This document shows positions 7,246 through 15,451 of a DNA stretch of 37,374 nucleotides, piece after piece (position 1 is the stretch's first letter; the number at the start of each line of letters is the position of its first letter). Source of the DNA: Phycisphaerales bacterium (GTDB lineage Bacteria > Planctomycetota > Phycisphaerae > UBA1845); contig JABFSN010000057.1 of the NCBI GenBank assembly GCA_013140575.1, forward strand, positions 1 to 37,374, read 5' to 3'. A model generated the notes under the pieces. It was given only the letters and a program-made list of their open reading frames with translations, was not told where the DNA came from and did no database searches. The translations under genes and the position numbers were made by a program.

Positions 7246-9498
7246 TCATTTCGCTCCCTCCGCGATCGTCTCCTTCAGCGACCCGCAGCGGAACATGACC
7301 GCTCCGAAATACGGATTCTCCACGCCCTGTTTGTCCTGCATCCACCGTGCCCCGCGGTTGTCAAACGCCATCGGACAGTGGTAGACCAACACAGGCGAGG
7401 GCCCGCCGGGACCGATCCGCTCGGCCACCGTAATCAGCGAATTCGAGACGCCTTCGAACGCGGCCCGCGCTGCGTCGATCGCCGCCGCATCAACAATGGC
7501 GGCCGCGCTCTTGCGCAGGTTCGGCGCCACGGCCGTCCATTCCCCGCGGACCGTGTCCGGCAACGTCGCCGCGACGAACCCACCCACCAACCGATCAAGA
7601 TCAGCGGCCGCCGCCTTCGCGGGGTTCAGTTGATCGTGACTGAGCGCGCGTTGCACGTCGAAATACGCGTGAAAAATCGCCGTGATCGCCGCGGCCACCT
7701 CGGCCGGCAGCTCGACCGGCGGTCGCACTTGTGCGGGCGCGGCGGGGTCCGGCGGCAACGCGGTTGAAATGCGACCGCCCGGCGAACCTTCCGTTTCACG
7801 GTTCATCATGCTTGGTTTGGCCAGGATTTGGGCGGCGCTGTCCAGATACAGATTGCCCTGCGTGACCACCAGTTCGCCCTCCTTCAGTCCCTCCCGAACC
7901 AGATACGAATTCGCAGCCCGCGGCCCCAGCACCACCTCCCGCCCCTCGTATCGCCCGGCCCGCTCCCGATCCGCGACGTACACGACAGCCCGCGCCCCCG
8001 TGATCATCGGCGCCGTCGCGGGAATAACCAGCGGCGGTGTGGCATCCGTTGGCGACGCCGACGCATATCCCAGCGATTCCGCCGGCACCAGCGGCATCCC
8101 GCACTGCGTACACATGTCCGGGCCGTCGGCCACCACTTCGGGGTGCATCGGACAGATCCAACTGCCGGCCAACAGCGGATACAGAATCTTGCCGTCGGCC
8201 GTCAGCTGCGACCGCACCTCGGCCCGCACGAACATCGCCGGCTTCAGCCGCCCGTCGAGATTCGGCACGTTCACCCGCACCTTGGCCGTCCGCGTTCGCG
8301 GATTCAACACCGGGTCGATGAACGCGATCGTGCCGCGGAATGCGTCGCCCGCGTAGGCCTCGGTGGTGAACTCCACGTCCTGCCCGTAGCGCAGCCACGC
8401 CAGGTCCATTTCGTACGCATCGAGCTTGATCCAGACGTGGCTCAAGTCCGCGATGGTGTAGATTTCAGTTCCTTCCTCCACGTACGCCCCCTCGACGAGG
8501 CGCTTGTCCGTCACGATGCCGCCGATGGGCGCGTAAATCGTCAAATGGTCCGACGGCATCGCCCGTTGCTCGGTCTCCCGCACCTGCTCCTCGGTCAACC
8601 CCCACAACCGCAGCTTCTGCCGCGCCGCCTCCAACGTCTCCAGCCGCACCCGCTGCACATCCGCCGACGCGTCGTCGGCCGACTCCTGCAACGCCCGCGC
8701 GGACTGGATCAACTCCTGTTGCGCCGCCAGCAATTCCGGGCTGTACAACGAAACCAGATGATCGCCCTTGCGAACCGGCACGCCGGTATAGTCGACGTAC
8801 AGCCGGTCGAGCCGCCCCGGAACGCGCGACGTGATGGAGCGCTGACGCGTCTCGTCGTATTCGACCTTGCCCACCATGCGCACCTCGGCCGCCACGAATC
8901 GTCGCTCGACCGGCGACGTCTCCAGTCGCGCCAGCCGTATGGCCGTCTCCGACAACGTGATTTCGTTCAACGCATGTTCCGGCAACGCCTTGTCTTGGGC
9001 ACTGTCGCCGCCGTGCTCCTCGACCGCGACCATCTCCATCCCGCACACCGGGCACTTCCCCGCCCGGTCCATCGGCGGAACGCACATCATCGCGCACGCG
9101 TATTTGACCTTCTTCTGTGACGCGGCGCCCGACCCGTCCACCGACGCATGCGCGGCGTCCACCGACGAATCCGCTCCGCCGCTCGCCGGAACCAGTTCCA
9201 TTCCACAGATGGGACATTTCCCGGGCGTCGATAGCCGTATCTGCGGATGCATCGCACAGGTCCAGACAGCCGTCGCTTCGCCCGCACGCGTCCCATCACC
9301 GGTCACGACCCGCGTCGGACTCGTCGAACCGCCGAACCGCCCCCCCAACCAGAACGCCGCTCCCAACGCGACAACAGTCAGCGCCCCCTTGAATAGGCGA
9401 GAAACCTCCGCCTTAATCCCCGCCGACCGGCCACCCGCCGGACGACTCAAGGAATCGGTCGAGTTCGTTGGTTGTCCCGACGGGAGTTCAGTCTTCAT
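7246..9498 (-). CDS. CusB-like efflux RND periplasmic adaptor with three metal-binding modules
   Basis: A 750-residue membrane-fusion protein bridging the inner-membrane pump and the outer-membrane channel. After one N-terminal membrane helix (about 37-54) come two heavy-metal-binding modules: W-T-C-A-M-H-P with C-P-I-C-G-M (about 80-104) and C-A-M-M with C-P-V-C-G-M (about 133-157). The HlyD-type core follows, with a lipoyl/hairpin segment around 230-340 and a beta-barrel to about 440. A third module (W-I-C-P-M-H-P, C-T-Q-C-G-M, 447-471) sits inside the adaptor, before the membrane-proximal domain. The C terminus (about 600-745) resembles DUF3347, with Y-H-C-P-M-A-F, N-P-Y-F-G and M-F-R-C-G. 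The ATG at 9498 is chosen because the longer frame from 9576 has no sensible N terminus; its ribosome site is weak. The many Cys, Met and His residues fit Cu+/Ag+ handling. Confidence 0.9.
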   Translation of the reverse strand: MKTELPSGQPTNSTDSLSRPAGGRSAGIKAEVSRLFKGALTVVALGAAFWLGGRFGGSTSPTRVVTGDGTRAGEATAVWTCAMHPQIRLSTPGKCPICGMELVPASGGADSSVDAAHASVDGSGAASQKKVKYACAMMCVPPMDRAGKCPVCGMEMVAVEEHGGDSAQDKALPEHALNEITLSETAIRLARLETSPVERRFVAAEVRMVGKVEYDETRQRSITSRVPGRLDRLYVDYTGVPVRKGDHLVSLYSPELLAAQQELIQSARALQESADDASADVQRVRLETLEAARQKLRLWGLTEEQVRETEQRAMPSDHLTIYAPIGGIVTDKRLVEGAYVEEGTEIYTIADLSHVWIKLDAYEMDLAWLRYGQDVEFTTEAYAGDAFRGTIAFIDPVLNPRTRTAKVRVNVPNLDGRLKPAMFVRAEVRSQLTADGKILYPLLAGSWICPMHPEVVADGPDMCTQCGMPLVPAESLGYASASPTDATPPLVIPATAPMITGARAVVYVADRERAGRYEGREVVLGPRAANSYLVREGLKEGELVVTQGNLYLDSAAQILAKPSMMNRETEGSPGGRISTALPPDPAAPAQVRPPVELPAEVAAAITAIFHAYFDVQRALSHDQLNPAKAAAADLDRLVGGFVAATLPDTVRGEWTAVAPNLRKSAAAIVDAAAIDAARAAFEGVSNSLITVAERIGPGGPSPVLVYHCPMAFDNRGARWMQDKQGVENPYFGAVMFRCGSLKETIAEGAK

Positions 9499-9581
9499 GG
9501 TCTTTGCCACTTCGTTCTGCGTCACGCCGCGACCTATCCGAACCCGCAGCGCAAACGCCGGGCCAACAAACGTCACGACCC

Positions 9582-9668
9582 AGCCCCAGCGGGGCGACGG
9601 TCAATAGCCGGGGGCGCAAGCCCCCGGAACGATTGGCCGATTCGGCCTCAGCCCCAGCGGGGCGGCAG
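9582..9668. repeat. Intergenic palindromic repeat, copy 2 (adaptor/outer-membrane junction)
   Basis: An 87-bp element with the same three-part plan: AGCCCC-A-GC-GGGGCGACGG, a central AGCCGGGGGCG-CAAG-CCCCCGG hairpin, a small TTGGCCGATTCGGCC inverted repeat, and AGCCCCAGCGGGGCGGCAG. The central hairpin is nearly identical to that of copy 3. It lies between the start of the adaptor gene and the stop of the outer-membrane gene. Confidence 0.82.
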
Positions 9669-9705
9669 ATCCCGGTACCGTCGCGGCGCCGGAATCATCG
9701 TCGCG

Positions 9706-11223
9706 TTACTCCCCCGCAACACGCGACGCCGCGGGCACAATACCGTCTCCGCCCCCAACGACCGGCGTCAGCCGACCGCCCACTTCCCGCTCCAACTCCG
9801 CCCGCTGCACCAGCGCGTCGCGCACAAACGCCAGCGCATTCAACCGTGTCATGATCACGTCCTCCTGTACCTGCAGGAAAATCGTGACCTCCTCCCGCCC
9901 CGCCCGGTACGACTCCCGCACCACCTCCAGGTTCCGTTCGACTTCCGGCAGAATCGCCTCCCGGAAGAACTGCACCTGTTCGCACGACTGTTGATACATG
10001 ATCGCGGTCCCGCGTACGTTCGCCGCGATCTCCTGCCGCCGGGCTTCCAACTCCGCCCGCTGCCGCCGGTATTCATGCAACGATTTGGCCACCTGCGCCT
10101 GGTTCCAATCAAAAATGGGCAATTCAAAATCGATCATCGGGCCCACGGTCCATTCAATGTCCCGCGATTCCGGCTCGAACGCCGAAGCCCGCCCCAATTC
10201 CGGCACGTCACCGCGCAGCCCCTCCACCAGCGCATTCCCCGCCCGCCCGGCAATCGTCGGATTCTGCGACCGCGGCGCCGGCGACCGTTCAAACGTCAAC
10301 CCGACGGCCACCTCCGGCCAACCCTCGCGGCGCATCAATTCGATCCGCCGTTCCGCGCCCGCCAACGCCCATCCCGCGGCCTGCAAATCGAGACGCCCCG
10401 CTTCGGCCACCGACAGCATCGCTTCCTCCGACGGCGGCCGTTCAAAAATCTCGTCGATTTCATGGACCGGCGTCACGCTCCACGCGTCATTCGCCGTCGC
10501 GAAGCCCATCAGCATTAACAGTCGCCGCTTCAGCCCGCGGTACTCCGCCTCCATGCCCATCAGTTCGGATTGCAGCCGCAGAAACCGTATACGCGCCACA
10601 TTCACCTCGACCAGCGTGGCCTTGCCCGACGCCTGCTGCGTCTGAATCTGACGCCGCGCTTGCTCGACGATTTCCATGTTCGCCTGAATCAACTCGATCG
10701 CCCGTTGCCCATAGCGAATCCCCGTGTAGACCCGTTTCACCTCCCCCGCCGTTTCCACCGCCCGGTCCGCGACCCGCAGAATCGCCTCTTGCAACGCGGC
10801 CGCCGCCGCCTTCTCGCGCGACGGTATCAGCCACAATTCCTGCAACGCCTGAATCGGAAACCCCGCGCTCCGCAACATCGCCCGCCCCCCGCCGTCGGGC
10901 AGCATGGCCATCAGGTTGAATCGCGGATTCTGCAGCAGACCCGCCTGCACCAGGTCGGCGTCGGCCTGACCGATCATCTCCAGATCGGCCCGCAATGCGC
11001 GGTTGTTGCGCAACGCCAGCGTGACGGCCTCCTCCACGCCCAGAACGCTGCTCCCATCCCACGCCGGCGGCGCCTCGTCCCACGGCGCCAACCACGCCGG
11101 TCGCTCGCCGGTCTGCTTCTCGACCGCGTCCATGGCTTCCCCGACCCGCACCGTCGGTTGCAGCGTCGCGCATCCCCCGACCACGACGACCAACGCCCCT
11201 GGAATAAAACGCGATGAAATCAT
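9706..11223 (-). CDS. Outer-membrane efflux lipoprotein, TolC/CusC family
   Basis: A 505-residue protein of the outer-membrane factor family, the exit duct of the tripartite metal pump. From the ATG at 11223 it begins MISSRFIPGALVVVVGGCAT, a lipoprotein signal peptide with lipobox V-G-G-C, so the mature protein should start with a lipid-modified Cys about 18 residues in, as in CusC. The body has the two long alpha-helical repeats of the family, for example V-T-L-A-L-R-N-N-R-A-L at the start of the first and E-V-A-V-G-L-T-F-E-R at the start of the second. An upstream ATG at 11253 is possible, and neither start has a strong ribosome site. The gene order (outer-membrane factor, adaptor, pump) is typical of czc/cus operons. 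Confidence 0.9.
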   Translation of the reverse strand: MISSRFIPGALVVVVGGCATLQPTVRVGEAMDAVEKQTGERPAWLAPWDEAPPAWDGSSVLGVEEAVTLALRNNRALRADLEMIGQADADLVQAGLLQNPRFNLMAMLPDGGGRAMLRSAGFPIQALQELWLIPSREKAAAAALQEAILRVADRAVETAGEVKRVYTGIRYGQRAIELIQANMEIVEQARRQIQTQQASGKATLVEVNVARIRFLRLQSELMGMEAEYRGLKRRLLMLMGFATANDAWSVTPVHEIDEIFERPPSEEAMLSVAEAGRLDLQAAGWALAGAERRIELMRREGWPEVAVGLTFERSPAPRSQNPTIAGRAGNALVEGLRGDVPELGRASAFEPESRDIEWTVGPMIDFELPIFDWNQAQVAKSLHEYRRQRAELEARRQEIAANVRGTAIMYQQSCEQVQFFREAILPEVERNLEVVRESYRAGREEVTIFLQVQEDVIMTRLNALAFVRDALVQRAELEREVGGRLTPVVGGGDGIVPAASRVAGE

Positions 11224-11304
11224 CCGGAGTTTTGCCGCTTCTCGATCCGCCATTCTTCCCACTCGCGTTGGTCGCGCGTAATCGGCACGCCTCGAGTTTC
11301 CGTT

Positions 11305-11390
11305 AGCCCCGAAGGGGCGACAGTAAGTAGCCGGGGGCGTCAGCCCCCGGATCCGTCAACCCGAACGAAATAGCCCCGTAGGGGCGGCAG
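11305..11390. repeat. Intergenic palindromic repeat, copy 3 (leader of the outer-membrane efflux gene)
   Basis: An 86-bp element: AGCCCCGAAGGGGCGACAG, a central AGCCGGGGGCGTCAGCCCCC hairpin, and AGCCCCGTAGGGGCGGCAG. It matches copy 2 closely and lies between the small membrane protein gene and the outer-membrane gene. The stretch 11391-11504 after it holds only a short CTGAA/TTCAG inverted repeat. Confidence 0.82.
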
Positions 11391-11504
11391 ATTCGTGCGC
11401 GACCCCGCATTCTGAACACGTGAATTCAGGCGCGCGACGGCCCGCAATCACCTTGTCTGCCTCGCGTGTTCGCTCCGCGCTCAGCGCGCTCATGCTCGTT
11501 GCGA

Positions 11505-11906
11505 TCATTCACCACGGTACGGTGCTTGCCCTTTGGAATCGGTTTGCGGACGCCGGAACGAACAAACCAGCGCCGTCACGCAGACGCCCCACAGCAGAAG
11601 CTTGACCGCAACGACGATTCCATTGTTGGGCTCCATCTCCTCGCCCCGTAGCGTTCCTTCGATCTGATCAAGGACGCTGTTGCTCATCATGAAGGTGACG
11701 CACCCCCATGCGAGCACCAGCCACAACGATGCGGAGCGCCCGCCGCGCGCCGAAACAGCCCCGGCGATGATCAACAGCAACCCCCCGACGTAGTCCTCGA
11801 ACATGGTCGTGAAATCCACGAACCAACAACCGATGCCTCGACGGCACGTCTCCAGAACCGGAAGCAGAATCCCAACGACGAATGCGGCGCGCCCCTCGAA
11901 TCTCAT
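11505..11906 (-). CDS. Small integral membrane protein of the metal-efflux cluster
   Basis: A 133-residue protein with four likely membrane segments: about 8-22 (AAFVVGILLPVLETC), 39-53 (YVGGLLLIIAGAVSA), 59-74 (ASLWLVLAWGCVTFMM) and 95-116 (GIVVAVKLLLWGVCVTALVC). I do not recognise a named family. The ATG at 11906 has GAGG a few bases upstream and lies 35 nt after the stop of the YHS-like gene on the same strand, so the two are likely co-transcribed. Short loops and a polar tail suggest an accessory rather than a transporter. Its place between a metal-binding secreted protein and an efflux lipoprotein suggests a role in envelope metal handling, but that is context only. Confidence 0.65.
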   Translation of the reverse strand: MRFEGRAAFVVGILLPVLETCRRGIGCWFVDFTTMFEDYVGGLLLIIAGAVSARGGRSASLWLVLAWGCVTFMMSNSVLDQIEGTLRGEEMEPNNGIVVAVKLLLWGVCVTALVCSFRRPQTDSKGQAPYRGE

Positions 11907-11941
11907 TGTTCCGCCTCACCGTGCCGTGTCAGCCCCCGCGA

Positions 11942-12631
11942 CTAGTGATGGTCGTCGTGGTCGGGTTCCGGTTGCTCCCCGGAAGGCGCCTTCACCAGTT
12001 CCTTGGGATCAAGCGTATAGCCTTGCGCCGCGAGATTGGCCAGGTACTTGGACGGTTCGGCAATCAACTTCTTCTCACAAGGCTGGCAACAGAAGTATAT
12101 CTTCCCACCGCTGGCGGTGGCGGTGAACGACTTCGGATCGATGGTATCTCCCGAAATCGGGCATTTGGTCTGGTAGGTAAACGCATCGGCCAACGCCGAC
12201 GCGTATTTCGCCGGGTCGGCTTGGTATTGGCTCATGCACTCCGCCGACGAAAACAGCACAGTCACGCCACCCTGGTCCATCCCAATCTTCGGATCCACTG
12301 TCTTCCGACACACCGCGCACGAAACCTGCACCATCGACCGTCCCGCAAGCGCCTTGCGCTGCTCGCCCACCTTCGCCGCATACTTGGCTGTATCGGCCTT
12401 GTACTTGGGGACGCAGTTCTTACAACAGAAAAACACCGGTCCGTCCGGTGTCGAATGCCGCACGGCCAGGTTGATGGGCTCGTCGCCCGTCACCGGACAA
12501 TTGGGCAGCGCGGCCGCCGGCGCCGCGTGGTCGGGCTTGTGCCCGCCTTGTTCGTGCTGCGCCAAAAGGCGTCCGCACCCAACGACGACAAACGCGGAAA
12601 CGAGTATCCGACTCTTCGGTGATCGACTCAT
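11942..12631 (-). CDS. Secreted protein with three YHS-like metal-binding modules
   Basis: A 229-residue exported protein. The ATG at 12631 is fixed by AGGGAGGA (12638-12645) just upstream; the longer frame from 12796 is rejected. It opens with a signal peptide containing V-S-A-F-V-V-V-G-C-G, possibly a lipobox. Three successive modules follow, each of the form C-P/A-x-x-G or C-x-x-C near the start and an aromatic-Cys pair about 25-30 residues later: CPVTGDEP with FFCCKNC, CAVCRKTV with LFSSAEC, and CPISGDTI with YFCCQPC. This is the pattern of YHS/TRASH-like domains, which bind metals such as copper through Cys residues. The tail is His/Asp-rich (D-H-D-D-H-H). It is the first gene of the minus-strand efflux series and probably buffers or delivers metal in the periplasm. 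Confidence 0.8.
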   Translation of the reverse strand: MSRSPKSRILVSAFVVVGCGRLLAQHEQGGHKPDHAAPAAALPNCPVTGDEPINLAVRHSTPDGPVFFCCKNCVPKYKADTAKYAAKVGEQRKALAGRSMVQVSCAVCRKTVDPKIGMDQGGVTVLFSSAECMSQYQADPAKYASALADAFTYQTKCPISGDTIDPKSFTATASGGKIYFCCQPCEKKLIAEPSKYLANLAAQGYTLDPKELVKAPSGEQPEPDHDDHH

Positions 12632-12916
12632 CCTGGTCCTCCCTATGCGCGATCCTCCAACTTGGTCGGGTCCACGATGGACCGACGCGATAACCTCAAC
12701 CGGTTCTTCCAGTTCGATGCACGACGTCGCGACTTTCTTCGCCAAGCCCTTTCCCCACGCCCGATTTTCGCGGGATCCCTTACCGTTGACCGCCACGGGT
12801 CACCGTCGCCTGGCGTGGATTCGACTCCTTCGCTTAATCGTCAATCGTCTGTAGAATCTCGTGTGGGCCGCGGCACCCGTTCGGCCGATGCGGTATTTGG
12901 ACAAGGCTCGCCAACC
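12632..12916. other. Divergent intergenic region between the YHS-like gene and the ECF sigma gene
   Basis: About 285 bp that should hold the promoters of both the minus-strand efflux series and the plus-strand sigma/anti-sigma genes. The YHS gene's ribosome site is at its left edge. I see no convincing paired -35/-10 boxes or clear operator palindrome. In-frame GTG codons at 12815 and 12863 mean the sigma gene could begin inside it. Confidence 0.5.
12638..12645 (-). promoter_or_regulatory. Ribosome binding site deciding the YHS-protein start
   Basis: AGGGAGGA on the minus strand, six bases before the ATG at 12631. It supports the start that gives a proper signal peptide. Confidence 0.7.
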
Positions 12917-13552
12917 GTGGATGATCGCCGGCTAGTCGAACGCTGCCGCACGGGCGATCGCAACGCCCAGCGGGAGCTGTTTGAACAAACTTCCCCACGC
13001 GTTTACCGGCTCCTGTTCCGCATCACCGGAAATGCGGACGACGCCTCCGACTTGACCCAGGACACATTCGTCAAGGGACTGACCCGCATCGGCGAATTCG
13101 ACGGCCGCTCATCCCTCATCACATGGCTGCACCGCATCGCGGTCAACGAGGCCCTTCAGTTTCAACGCCGGGGCAAGGTTCTGCGGCGGAAGTTAAACGA
13201 CCTCGCGGCCGCTCAAACCGAGGGATACGAGGACGCCGCCCGCCTGACGCGATTCATGGATGTCGAGGAGGCGCTCCTCGCCCTTCCCACCGCCGAACGG
13301 ACCATGCTTCTGCTTCGTTATCAGGAGGGCTACGACTATCGCACCATCGGCGAATTGACCGGATTGCCGCAGGGCACCGTCGCGTCGCGGCTCAATCGCG
13401 CACGCGAACAACTACGCGACGCCCTGCAAAAAGCCTACGGCACAATGGAAGAAAAACCCGCTCCCACGCATCCAACAATCGAAGGGAAAGTTCGTACCGA
13501 TGGCGATGAAGTGGCGGCCTTGATCAACATTCCCGACACGGAACGACCATGA
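12917..13552 (+). CDS. ECF-type RNA polymerase sigma factor (RpoE-like)
   Basis: A group 4 sigma factor of about 211 residues. Region 2 is visible as L-V-E-R-C-R-T-G-D-R-N-A-Q, D-A-S-D-L-T-Q-D-T-F-V-K and W-L-H-R-I-A-V-N-E-A. Region 4 is L-L-L-R-Y-Q-E-G-Y-D-Y-R-T-I-G-E-L-T-G-L-P-Q-G-T-V-A-S-R-L-N-R-A-R, the -35-reading helix-turn-helix. The GTG at 12917 places region 2 about ten residues from the N terminus, as usual. The frame stays open to 12662 with arginine-rich, family-unlike sequence, and its ribosome site is weak, so the start is not certain. The stop overlaps the anti-sigma start (ATGA), a classic coupled pair. Divergent orientation to the metal-efflux genes suggests they are its targets. 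Confidence 0.9.
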   Translation: MDDRRLVERCRTGDRNAQRELFEQTSPRVYRLLFRITGNADDASDLTQDTFVKGLTRIGEFDGRSSLITWLHRIAVNEALQFQRRGKVLRRKLNDLAAAQTEGYEDAARLTRFMDVEEALLALPTAERTMLLLRYQEGYDYRTIGELTGLPQGTVASRLNRAREQLRDALQKAYGTMEEKPAPTHPTIEGKVRTDGDEVAALINIPDTERP

Positions 13553-14433
13553 GCGCGTGCAACGAAATCCTGAATCGGCTGGGCGAGTTCATCGACGGCG
13601 AGCTTCCGCCGACGGTTCGTGCGGAATTCCAGGATCACCTGAACCACTGCGCCGATTGCCGCAACGAGTTTCACCATCTGGTCGGTTTGACCGGTTCCCT
13701 GGCGGCAATCGATCAGCCTCCCGTTCCCGACGGACTTTGGAATACCATCGAACACCGCTTGGACGGTCTGCGCCAAGAACCGGGTATCGTGCGGTCCAGC
13801 CGACGTTGGACCCCCACCGCCCGCCTCGCCACGGCCGCCGCCATTATCCTCGCCGCAGGTCTGACCCTGGTGGGTGTTCTCTCCATCGACCGCTCCGCCC
13901 AGGCCGCCGACATCAATTTCGCCGTGCTCCTCGACGGACTGCCCTTCAGCGTCGACCACGCCTTCGCGAAATTCCTCTCCCACAACCACGGCCGACAAAC
14001 CACCGTCGCCGAGGCCCGTCGCATCGGCAAGAACTTGAGCTTCAACACCCCGCAACAGCTTCCCGGCGGCTTCGTCCTGCGCGAGGTCTACGCCCTGCGC
14101 GTGGGCGACAACCCCGGCGTGGCCGCCCGTTACGAGCGCAACGGCGAATTCCTCGCCGCGATTTTCCATAAACCGGTTCGGGCCGAAGAGTTCGGCTCGC
14201 ACAGAGACTACCCCTGCGTCGTCGGCAAGCACCGCGGGCACATGGTCGCCGTCGGTCAATGGAAACTCGTGCATTTCACCGACCCCACCACCTGCCACTG
14301 CCTCCTGAGCCGCCTCGACGAAACCACCGAGCTTCCCCCCATCATGGCCGCCGTCGCCCCCCGCCTTCGTGAATCCTCCACCGCGACCGACCGAATCGAA
14401 CCGCGCCCCGATCACCCGCCCGGGGGGAATTAA
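13549..14433 (+). CDS. Zinc-finger anti-sigma factor with large periplasmic domain
   Basis: A 294-residue membrane protein. The N terminus has the anti-sigma zinc-binding set Cys4, His30, Cys34 and Cys37 (H-x3-C-x2-C), which folds around the partner sigma factor in the cytoplasm. One membrane helix lies at about 92-113 (LATAAAIILAAGLTLVGVLS). The rest, about 180 residues, is periplasmic and contains several His and Cys residues (H-R-D-Y-P-C, G-K-H-R-G-H-M, T-T-C-H-C) that could sense metal or redox state. That sensing role is inference. The start overlaps the sigma stop by four bases. It most likely sequesters the upstream sigma factor until an envelope signal releases it. Confidence 0.87.
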   Translation: MSACNEILNRLGEFIDGELPPTVRAEFQDHLNHCADCRNEFHHLVGLTGSLAAIDQPPVPDGLWNTIEHRLDGLRQEPGIVRSSRRWTPTARLATAAAIILAAGLTLVGVLSIDRSAQAADINFAVLLDGLPFSVDHAFAKFLSHNHGRQTTVAEARRIGKNLSFNTPQQLPGGFVLREVYALRVGDNPGVAARYERNGEFLAAIFHKPVRAEEFGSHRDYPCVVGKHRGHMVAVGQWKLVHFTDPTTCHCLLSRLDETTELPPIMAAVAPRLRESSTATDRIEPRPDHPPGGN

Positions 14434-14559
14434 CATGCCCCCGCTCGCCACTGCCGACGATTCGGATCGATTGGTACGCCGTTTGCCGGTGATTCTTTCG
14501 TCAATCTCCCCCGAATGGGTCCGGGGTGAATGAACATACTGCTTTGAAGGAGCAACTCA

Positions 14560-15261
14560 ATGTCTCGACATGCACTACTCGCGATTTCGCTCGTTCCGTC
14601 GATTCTATTGGCCACAGGGTGTGGAAACTTCGGTTTGCCGATTCTGGGAGGCCAACTGGCCCCGCTGGTGGACGCCAAGGCTGAACAGGTGGCCGAGCAG
14701 ATCGGCGGCCCCGGCGGATTCGGCGGGATGCTGATGAACGGCTACGTCGGCCACGCCGGGCCGATGATCCGATTCAACGACGCCAACGACCTGGCCGATC
14801 CCGACGGCACCATGACCATCCTGCTTCAGAACGACGCCGAGCAGGGCTGCACCATGCACCTCGCGTTCCTAGCCGGCAACCTGGGGCTCGACGAGCTGTT
14901 CGAAGACGTCGAGGTGCCGGCCGGCGGCGAAACGACCATCGAAATCCCCTGCGCCGAACTGGTGGGCATGGGGTCGCTGGACACGCCGGGTGCCATCGGA
15001 TGTCACCTGTTCGACGACCAGGCCGTTGACAACGTCATGGCCGTGCCCGCGTTCCTCGGGCTGGACTACAACTGCGAAGACACGGTCCGGTTCACGCTGA
15101 CCCACGACGTCAACGACCTCGACGCCGACGGCGACATCGAGGAGCTCGTGGTGCAGAGCGACGCCATGCTCCAACACCTGTTGGACGGCGGGCCCATGGG
15201 CCACGGCCACGGCGGCATGGGCATGGGCATGGGCATGATGGGCTCGCACATGAGACCGTAG
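14560..15261 (+). CDS. Lipoprotein with Met/His-rich C-terminal tail
   Basis: A 233-residue protein with a lipoprotein signal (MSRHALLAISLVPSILLATGCG, shown in part: lipobox A-T-G-C) and a GAAGGAG ribosome site eight bases before the ATG. I do not recognise the central domain. It holds four Cys residues spread at roughly 85-175 that could form disulfides, and an acidic calcium-like stretch D-V-N-D-L-D-A-D-G-D-I-E-E. The tail is a striking G-P-M-G-H-G-H-G-G-M-G-M-G-M-G-M-M-G-S-H-M run, a typical Cu+/Cu2+-binding composition. It follows the anti-sigma gene by 126 nt on the same strand and is followed by the Met-rich microprotein. A periplasmic copper-binding lipoprotein controlled by the upstream sigma factor is the most likely reading. 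Confidence 0.72.
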   Translation: MSRHALLAISLVPSILLATGCGNFGLPILGGQLAPLVDAKAEQVAEQIGGPGGFGGMLMNGYVGHAGPMIRFNDANDLADPDGTMTILLQNDAEQGCTMHLAFLAGNLGLDELFEDVEVPAGGETTIEIPCAELVGMGSLDTPGAIGCHLFDDQAVDNVMAVPAFLGLDYNCEDTVRFTLTHDVNDLDADGDIEELVVQSDAMLQHLLDGGPMGHGHGGMGMGMGMMGSHMRP

Positions 15262-15292
15262 CGGCGACTGATGCCCGCGGCGAACTTTCGGT

Positions 15293-15317
15293 AGGGTGGG
15301 CACCGCCCTCCGTTTTC
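15293..15317 (+). terminator. Terminator-like hairpin after the Met/His lipoprotein
   Basis: GGGTGGGC-ACC-GCCCTCC followed by GTTTTCG, about 30 bases after the lipoprotein stop. The stem has one mismatch and the T tract is short, so it may be only partial. Confidence 0.4.
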
Positions 15318-15438
15318 GACCCGCGGCCCTGAAAAGCGAGCGTGACCAAGCCGGGAGCGAGAACGACGCGGCAGTAGGTAGCGAGCGGATGACATTCCGA
15401 CGGCGGCGACTTGCCGACCGGCGGAGACCGGCGATTTC

Positions 15439-15444
15439 AAGGAG
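15439..15444 (+). promoter_or_regulatory. Ribosome binding site of the Met-rich microprotein
   Basis: AAGGAG seven bases before the ATG at 15452. It supports translation of the 29-codon frame as a separate gene instead of a longer frame from 15296. Confidence 0.65.
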
Positions 15445-15451
15445 AAATGCA

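Noticed and set aside
5778-9120. Long plus-strand frames (5778-7094 and 7828-9120) opposite the pump and adaptor genes
   Set aside because: Composition is His/Arg/Gln-rich and follows from GC-rich codon bias of the real minus-strand genes; no domain is visible.
12829-12857. TAGAAT as a -10 box for the sigma gene
   Set aside because: No acceptable -35 box at the right distance; too weak to report as a promoter.
13435-14451. 338-codon minus-strand frame opposite the anti-sigma gene
   Set aside because: Gly/Val/Glu-rich shadow; the plus strand has the zinc-finger motif and coupled start.
14435-14533. 32-codon frame between the anti-sigma and lipoprotein genes
   Set aside because: No ribosome site and no notable composition; the anti-sigma stop runs into it.
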